From the NCBI RefSeq assembly GCF_000188695.1, contig NW_004457740.1, positions 1,458,578-1,493,993 on the forward strand: a DNA stretch of 35,416 bases. The letters run 5' to 3'. Shown here in pieces: positions 28,762 to 35,416 of the stretch; the stretch's first letter is position 1, and every line of letters starts with the position of its first letter. The translations under genes were made by a program, and so were the position numbers. Source of the DNA: Salpingoeca rosetta (Eukaryota > Opisthokonta > Choanoflagellata > Craspedida > Salpingoecidae). The notes under the pieces were generated by a model. That model was not told the DNA's origin, made no database searches, and was given only the letters and a program-made list of their open reading frames with translations.

Positions 28762-30358
28762 GGAATAGAGGAGGGAACGGGGAAAGGGGTTTCGTCATAC
28801 ACACATGCACGGCGAAGGTTGTGCACACGAACTGTATATTCTTCCCATGCATGGCAATGTAACCCTTTCAACCCCCCCCATCACTGCTCACGTTGTTACT
28901 TTGCACACTGTGATCTTAGGGTCTGTTGTTGACGGACACCAACTGTTACGGCCACACGGCCATGCACTGTGCCGCGCTCGGCGGCCACCGCGACGCCATT
29001 GCGCGCGTGCACCACTATGGTTTTGACATCCACCAGCCCTCGCTTGCCGGGCAGACGCCACTGCACGTTGCTGCTGCGTACGGGCGCGCCGTTGCCGTTG
29101 CCTATCTTGCCCAGCTGGGCGCTGACCTGACGGCACGGGACCGCCACGGTGCCACGGCGGTGATGCTCGCTGCCCTCGGCTGCTCACACCGCTCCATCAA
29201 GAACCCAAACGGCCTCGACAGCCACGCCACCCTCGCATGTCAGTTGTGTGCCTGCACATATATGCGCGTGTTGATATGTACATGTGCACGTATGTACCGG
29301 TACGCGTGCCTGTCCGTGTGTCATTTTTTTTGTGCACGTGTGTGCGCCTGCACAACAGTGCACACACCAATGTACGCACACACACGCAGACACACACATA
29401 CACGCGCCTGTCCGAAGCCTTCATGTGAAACGTGTGCATGCATCCATGCTGTTGTCATCTCACAACTGCCACCACCACTGTCACCATCACCACCACCACC
29501 ACCGCAATGCGTGCATGTGCAGACAACCTGCTTGTGCAGCAAGGCCAGCACTTCAACGTGAACGACCGCGACGCATACGGGCGCACGGCGTTGCATTACG
29601 CCCTCCCAAACAGAAACTTCCCCGTTGTGCAGAAGCTGATCAGCCTGAACATTGACCAGCAGGTGCGTGACACGTTTGGCGCCACCGCCGCCGACTACCA
29701 GGCCCTCGTCCGTGCGCTGGCGAACAAGCAGTTTGACCGCACGTGTGCGCTGCTCGGTCGCCTCACGGGCGTCGCCATCACGTTTGCGTGCCGAAGCGAG
29801 AGCACCTTCTCCCACGCGGAGTTCAGGGACTTGCTGCGGGCCCTGCGCACAAACACAACCATCCGTACGCTCGTGCTCATCAACACGTGCGTGAATGTGC
29901 GCGAGCACATGGAGGATCTGCTTGCGCTGTTTGCGGAGAACCGCACGCTGCAGCACTTTGATCTTGGGCGGGAGGAGTCGTCGATACTGCCGCTCGTGGT
30001 GCAGGAGTACCTCGCAACGAACAAGAAGCTGGCAGAGAACGGCGGCGAGTGCGACGAGGAGGAGGAGGAGGAGGAGGATGAGGGTGCTGATCGGCGCGAT
30101 GATGATGCCGACGATGATGATGATGATGATGCCGACGACGATGATGATGCCGACGATGCTGTCGATGGCGGCGAGAACGTTGGCGACGATGGACTCGAGG
30201 ACGAGGAAGGCGGTGGTGCTACTGCTCGTGCTGGTGAAGATGCTTTCCCTGGCACTGGGGTGCGCCACGTGTACATGTCCGGCAGCATCGTGGCGACGGC
30301 ATCCGTGTCCGCAGCACACGCCATGGACGAGCGCGATGATGAGCCGGCCACCTGGTGA
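27388..30358 (+). CDS. F-box and ankyrin-repeat protein
   Basis: Five exons (27388-27725, 27996-28085, 28319-28688, 28920-29238, 29523-30358) encode 650 residues with consistent phases. Residues about 81-125 form an F-box (LAALPQELIERIVYFL, then VCRSW joined across the first intron to WRDVCEHQW). Residues about 165-460 hold six to seven ankyrin repeats (GGTPLLSATFYGHLNVVDFL, GHTAMHCAALGGHRDAI, GQTPLHVAAAYGRAVAVAYL, GRTALHYALPNRNFPVV). Two weak LRR-like segments follow (ALRTNTTIRTLVL, LFAENRTLQHFDLG), then a Glu/Asp-rich tract of about 50 residues. F-box proteins bind Skp1 in SCF ubiquitin ligases; the ankyrin block would recognise a substrate, which cannot be named. The start ATG follows an A/C-rich leader; no upstream in-frame ATG lies close by. 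Confidence 0.88.
28145..28247. repeat. (CA)n microsatellite
   Basis: CA tract in the middle of intron 2 of the F-box/ankyrin gene. Confidence 0.95.
28699..28760. repeat. (GT)n microsatellite
   Basis: GT tract beginning about 10 bp after the donor at 28689 in intron 3 of the F-box/ankyrin gene. Confidence 0.95.
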
Positions 30359-30988
30359 ACGAACCACGTTCGTTGCAGCTCTCAACCAGCGTTTTTGATG
30401 CACGCTTGCACCCGCCCCCGTCGGGCGTCAGTTGTTGCCGTTGTTGTTACTTTGCATCCTTGACGTTGACGTCAGCGCCCTGGTTCTGCCACACTCCCTT
30501 TCGCCCATTGCTGTGCAAAAGGCAACTGTGGCCACCGCTCGACCCACTGATGCGTTTTAGGTTACGTTTATGTTAATGGTCTTTTGCTCTCACAGCCTCT
30601 TGTCTTCTTTTTTTTTTCTTCCTGTGTCCGCCACCTTTGCCTCCACTGTCTTTTCTTTGGCGTGTGTTCATATTGTGCTGCTGCTAAGCGCCGTTTCCTT
30701 ACTGCAGCCCCATTCACCCTCTTTTACTCAGCCTGCGCTGACGTACACACTGCATATGCATGCAAGCGTGTGTATGCCCTGTGTCTTGGTTTCCTTCCGC
30801 TAACATTCGACTAGGTTCTTCTTCTTCTTCTTCTTCTTCTTCTTCTTCTCTCTCTCTCTCTCCAACCAGGCAGCGTTGTTGTGACCTCTCAGCAACAGCA
30901 AACTTCTTCTTATTCGTTCTTCCCTCCTCTTTCGATTGCAACTATTGGTTTTCGTTCATGCAAATCACCTCCTTGCTTACCCCTCACG

Positions 30989-31052
<64 letters not shown>

Positions 31053-31485
31053 GTGTGTGTCATCTGGCCATGCGAGATGTGGATGACGGTAGCTGTGTCA
31101 AATTGCGTCATAACATAACAGCACCAGGCGCAACACGCGCTTCCTCCAAAGCAACCAATACACGATATTAGGACGGATTGAACAATAACGGAGTGAGCAA
31201 TAACGTCAACACAACAGCGCCACCAGCTATGGCGAGAACGCTAACACCAGACGTGAGAAGCAAGAAGGGGGTAACACACACGCGCATGATTATGACAACC
31301 AACGCTAGAGAAAAACAAGAGGCACAGAAATGGCGCGTGACAGACACGCTCACACAGCAGGGGTGTGGCAAATTAACCCGCAAGTTGCCCGCCGCGTGCA
31401 ACGACAACGACGACAATTGCGAGCTGCGGCAACCATCCCCCACAGACACACAGACACACACACATACTAGGGTGACCCTCCCCGA
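30359..31485. other. convergent intergenic region
   Basis: 1.1 kb between two stop codons, so it should hold both 3' UTRs. It has a T-rich stretch, TTC and TC repeats (30814-30863) and a GTT tract (30988-31051). No gene is seen. Confidence 0.65.
30988..31051. repeat. (GTT)n trinucleotide tract
   Basis: Twenty-one GTT units in the convergent intergenic region, preceded by a TTC/TC compound repeat at 30814-30863. Confidence 0.95.
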
Positions 31486-33186
31486 TCAAAAGTCTGGCAG
31501 GTGCTCGAGGGCCTTCTGGTGAAGGCAGTGGTCCTTGTGTGACGCAATGACGCGCACATAGCGGTTGCTGCCAGAGCCCTCACGCCGCGGTGGAAGCGGG
31601 CACGTCTCCGTGTCCACGCCAACGTTGCGCATGTTGATTTCGCGCAGGCGCAGGTTCTGCTGCAGCGCAATGGTGATGGCAGCGACGCCAGTGCAGTCCA
31701 TCTTGTTGTCTTCGATGGACAGGCACTCCAGCGCGGTGCTCAGCCCTAGCAGCGTGCCAAGCGCCTCCGCACCGCGGTTCGCAATGCAGTTGTGTGCCAG
31801 CGACAGACACTTGATGTGGGCGTTTCCCTGCAGGCCAAGGCACAGCTGTACGGTGCCTTCGTCGCACAGCTGGTTGCGGCTGAGATCAAGCAATTCCAGC
31901 GCACACATTGACTCGCCACTCAACGCCTTGCCAAGGCCAGCAGCACCAGCAGCGCCGATGTTGTTGTTGCGCAGGCGCAAGCGGCGCAGGCGCGTGTTGG
32001 TGGCAAGTGCGGTGGCAATTCGGTCCACCCCGCCGCTGGCAATCATATTTCCAGACAGGTCCAGGTCCCTGATGTGCGTCGTGTCGCGCATGAGCAAGCG
32101 CGCAATTGCAGTGGCGCCCTCGTCCTCAAGCTCGTTGCCGGCCAGGTTGAACTTCTTCAGCGTCGGGGTGACACGCACATGCGTGGTTGCGGGTACTGAT
32201 GGCGGTGGAGAAACAAGTGCCTCTTCCTCCTGCTGCTGCTGTTGTGCTTGTGCTGGAGGTTGTGGTTGCGACTCTCCTTGGTTGCGCGGCCGCGCTGCTT
32301 GTTCCTCATCACCTTGGGGCGGCTGCTGTGCCATTTCTGCTGCTGTGTCTGCTGTTGGTGGTGCTGTTTCTGTTGTTGCTGTTGCGGGGTGTGGTGCAGG
32401 GGGTGAGAGCCAGGCGTCCACCATGGCTGTGACGTCGGACCCCAGCAGACCAACACTGCACATGTGCAGGGTGGCGATGCTGCTGTTGTCCCGCAGCGCA
32501 CGCCCGAGGGCAGCACACGCCGCGGCGTTGCCCATGAGCTGATTACCGGAGAGATCAAGCTCGCGCAGGGTGGCGGTGGCTGCAACGTATTTGGCCAGCG
32601 CCTCCACACCAGCACCGCCGCAGTTGTTGTCAGCCACGTGCAGCACGCGTAGCGCCGTGTTGGACATGAGGCCCCGACACAGCGCACGCATGCCGCTGTC
32701 ACCGAGCGAGTTGAAGTTGAGCTTGAGCACGGTTGTCGTCGTGTTGCTTGCCATGGCCAGGCCAAGCTGCTGCATGCTGGCAAAAGCGCAGGCGTTGCTG
32801 CTCAGCTCCAGCTCAGATGGGGATGCCCCGTCGGCCAGGGCTGTGGCGATGTTGGTGCAGCTGTCGTCTGAGATGCGGCAGCGACGCAGGTCAACCACCG
32901 CACTTCCGCAGTGGGACAGCAGGGCCGCCACGCTTGCCACGGGCAGGCGCTGCAGGTTACAGCCCGCGAGACTGACGCGCTGTAGAGACTCCTGCTGAGC
33001 AAGGGCCAGGCCGAGCGCGTCGAGGTTTGAGGAGAAGGTGTTGTCTGCAAGATCGAGCTGGCGCAGGCTGCGGTTGGGCCACTGCTGGATGGCGGACGCC
33101 AGATGCACCACACCTGTGTGCGTGTGTGTGTGTGCGTGTGTGTGTGTGCGTGTGTGTGTGTGTGTATGTATGTGTGTGCGTGTGTA

Positions 33187-33232
<46 letters not shown>

Positions 33233-34293
33233 CGTGTGTGCGTGTGTGCGTGCGTGTGTGTGTGTATGTGTGAGTGCGTGTGTGTGAGTGTGCATGAGGC
33301 AGGAAGCGAAGGAAAGGTGTGCTTGCTGCTTGCGGGAAAACGACAAAGCAGACAGAACGCCGGAAGGAATTCGCACAACGTGCAGGACCGGCCATCTTTC
33401 ACACCCCCTCCCTCCAATTTGCATGTTGGTCAGCTCACATGAGCATGCATGCACATGCACAAACAAGCACAACAAAGGCAGGTGGAAGCCACCGCCCTTC
33501 TCCCTTTCCTCAAACAAAAAGAAAGCCAGCATGCAAGGAACAAACCGTCGTTGTTGAGTTGAACGTTGGCGAGAGTGAGGGTGCGAAGCGATGTGCAGGC
33601 TGCAAGCCCCTTGGCAATGTTGTCCATGCCCGAGTCGCCGATGGGGTTGCGGCTGAGGTCGAGCTCGTGCAGGGTGGGCAGGGCGACCAGCAGCTTGCCC
33701 AAGGCCGTGGTGCCGGCGCCCTTGAGTCGGACGTCGCGCAATGTGAGGACACGCAGGCCCTTGGCGGCAGATAGACCCATGCACAGGTCCTCCATGCCAG
33801 CGGAGTCACAGATGGGGTTGCCCGAGAGGTCGAGGGACTGCAGGTGGTGGGCCGATGGAAGCGCAGCGCCGAGGGCAGCGGCGCCCTTGCCCGTGATGTT
33901 GTTGAACTTGAGGTTCAGCGTGTCCAGGAACGGCAGAACAGCGCTGAGCGCCCGGATGCCCTCATCACCGACGTAGGCGGCCTCCAAGCCCAGGTGGCGC
34001 AGGCTCTTGCTGTGCGCGATGGCCTCGACGTTTGGAAACGGCATGGCGCTGCGGGGGCAGCCGAGCACGCCCGTGAGCAGGAGCACCTCGGGCTTGCGCC
34101 GCTCCACAATGTAGCGAAACGTCTCCTGCGTCAGCTTGTGCATGGGGATGTTCCGCAGGTCCATGATGGGCCAGCGCAGCGCGTTGAGCGCGCGGCACTG
34201 CAGCGCCGTTGCATACAGCGACATGAGGTCGAGGAAGCGGAGCACATTCTCCAAGACCTCCCCAGGCAGGTCCAGCAACTGGGCCTCCGCCAT
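31486..34293 (-). CDS. F-box and leucine-rich-repeat protein (RNase-inhibitor type)
   Basis: Two exons (34293-33546 and 33113-31486) encode 791 residues; the split Gly codon fits. The N-terminus LLDLPGEVLENVLRFLDL is an F-box. After about residue 100 come RNase-inhibitor-type LRRs (L..L.L..N.I...G...L...L), about 18 by eye (LDLSGNPICDSAG, LDLSRNPIGDSG, LDLSRNQLCDEGT). A Pro/Gln/Glu/Thr-rich low-complexity insert at about 486-560 splits the LRR array. The protein ends with a non-LRR segment containing RYVRVIASHKDHC. By family knowledge the F-box would contact Skp1 and the LRR arc would bind a substrate. NLR-like or ciliary LRR proteins share this LRR class, but no NACHT domain is present. The intron holds a GT/CA tract next to its acceptor. 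Confidence 0.9.
33115..33293. repeat. imperfect (GT)n abutting the acceptor of the F-box/LRR gene
   Basis: About 180 bp of GT with CGTG and ATGT interruptions. On the coding (minus) strand it is a CA tract that ends in the acceptor CAG itself (33116-33114). Confidence 0.95.
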
Positions 34294-34812
34294 GGCACAG
34301 GGTTGCGTGTTGTGAACCAAAGCGTGTGCGTGTGCGATGATCAAGTGTGGGGATGTTGTGTGTTTGTGCGTATGAGTGCACTGAGCCAACCAATCACTGG
34401 CTCGCTGAGTCAGCGGTGGCGGTGTCCCCTTGTCGTTGTTCCCAAGTCTGGTGGACAAACAAAAAGCGGCGACAGAGCGACAGCACGTCACACACGCACA
34501 AACTTCAGCAAGCAAAAGTCAACAGGCGGAAAGGCAGCAGACGCGGTTGCGGAAAAACGGTAGAAAATACCAAAGAAACATCTGCACAGCTGAACGCCAG
34601 CCAGTCAGCCAACAACAACAACGCACTCCTCCCTTCTCACAGCACCCTGCACCCACCCACACCACCTTCGCTGCTGGTCTAGCCGAGAAGCCATATTCAT
34701 TCATTCCTTCATTCATTTGTTCGTTCACTCGTTGCCTGACGTGACAGCGCCGCAACCAGGCAGAAGGAAGGGCGAGAAGGAAAAGGCGCGTACGCTCGTG
34801 AACGGGGAAGTG
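34294..34812. promoter_or_regulatory. divergent (shared) promoter region
   Basis: 519 bp lie between the start codons of the minus-strand F-box/LRR gene and the plus-strand small membrane protein, so both must start transcription here. No TATA box was recognised. The plus-strand side contains an A/C-rich stretch (about 34490-34660) and a short CATT tetramer run (34695-34718). Confidence 0.5.
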
Positions 34813-35088
34813 ATGGCGGAAACATGGGAGGTGGCGGTGTTCTTCACCGCGGCGGTGGTGTATGTGATCGGCGCCAGCTACCTGTATTGGCGAACATCAG
34901 ATGAGTACAAGCTGCGCAAGAAGCGAAAGGAGCTCGGCTACGATGTGCCGAGCATCATGTCGTCCCTGAAGCTGTGCTGTGTCCTGTGCCTTGGCCCCAT
35001 CAACCGACAACGATGGGAATCGAAGCACAAGTACTATCGCACAGATGATTACGGGCCACCAGATGCAAGTATGTCTTTCTCTGAATGA
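34813..35088 (+). CDS. small single-pass membrane protein, unknown family
   Basis: An apparently intronless frame of 91 residues starts at the only ATG in this frame. Residues about 7-26 are one transmembrane helix (VFFTAAVVYVIGASYLYW), followed by a basic patch (KLRKKRK), which predicts the C-terminus in the cytosol. A Cys-rich LKLCCVLCLGP segment (about 53-63) could be lipid-modified or re-enter the membrane. The tail is Tyr/Asp-rich. I do not recognise a family. A CAA|GTATGT sequence at 35068|35069 is a good donor, so the last few residues may be intronic and the gene may extend beyond the window. Confidence 0.6.
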   Translation: MAETWEVAVFFTAAVVYVIGASYLYWRTSDEYKLRKKRKELGYDVPSIMSSLKLCCVLCLGPINRQRWESKHKYYRTDDYGPPDASMSFSE

Positions 35089-35416
35089 ACATACCCAAAA
35101 GTGGGGAGGGGGAGGGGGGTGCGGAATGGGTGAGGAAAGGAAGAGGAGCGGATGGGTGACAGGAGCACACATCTGCTTGCTTTCCTGTGCGTGTGCGTGT
35201 GTGCGTGTGCGTATGCGTGTGCGTGTGCTTGCTTTCAGTCGTGTGCGTGCGTGCGTGCACATAACTCATCCATGTTGGAATTGCATGTGGGCCCTCATTT
35301 GCATGCATGCCCTCTCTCACATGCGTGCGCATGTGCGTTGTGGTCTCGGTTGCGAAGAATGGATGGAACTGCGACCACCCACGGACAAGAACCAGCACTG
35401 GCAGCTGCTGCCTCGC
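35089..35416. other. 3' flank of the small membrane-protein gene
   Basis: It contains a G-rich stretch and CGTGTG repeats (about 35189-35256). CAG at 35236-35238 could serve as an acceptor, but the frame it would open closes after eight codons. No further gene is seen before the window ends. Confidence 0.5.

Overview
The window is nuclear DNA from an intron-rich unicellular eukaryote. Six multi-exon genes and one apparently intronless small gene can be read. I modelled 50 introns (about 137 to 464 bp); all are GT-AG and all keep the reading frame. The best-fitting organism is a choanoflagellate, possibly Salpingoeca-like. That inference rests on a four-domain sodium-channel-type protein whose pore ring is D/E/E/A (to my knowledge the choanoflagellate pattern), on the opisthokont style of the other genes, and on the very high microsatellite load. 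No bacterial, viral, CRISPR or transposon feature was seen, and no tRNA or rRNA was recognised. There is one assembly gap of about 593 N (9824-10416).

Layout, left to right. (1) 115-3138, minus: a secreted-then-anchored single-pass membrane protein with a Ser/Thr stalk, a possibly modular ectodomain and a His-rich cytoplasmic tail. (2) 5559-8616, plus: mitochondrial ribosomal small-subunit GTPase DAP3/mS29. (3) about 10616-13922, plus, 5' end lost near the gap: a PPM1E/PPM1F-like PP2C Ser/Thr phosphatase. (4) 15105-25953, plus: a voltage-gated cation channel of the Nav family with 24 exons and 1831 residues. (5) 27388-30358, plus: an F-box plus ankyrin-repeat protein. (6) 31486-34293, minus: an F-box plus RNase-inhibitor-type LRR protein, convergent with gene 5. 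(7) 34813-35088, plus: a 91-residue single-pass membrane protein, divergent from gene 6.

The genes do not form one pathway. The channel and phosphatase are signalling proteins, DAP3 is mitochondrial translation, and the two F-box proteins are candidate ubiquitin-ligase substrate receptors that differ in their recognition modules. The most unusual feature of the window is in the introns. GT-type simple repeats tend to sit just after 5' splice sites and CA-type repeats just before 3' splice sites, always read in the sense direction of the gene, so many introns carry mutually complementary ends. The channel adds three further points: the DEEA filter, a V-L-L triad where animal channels carry I-F-M, and an intron at the same filter-relative position in domains I and III.
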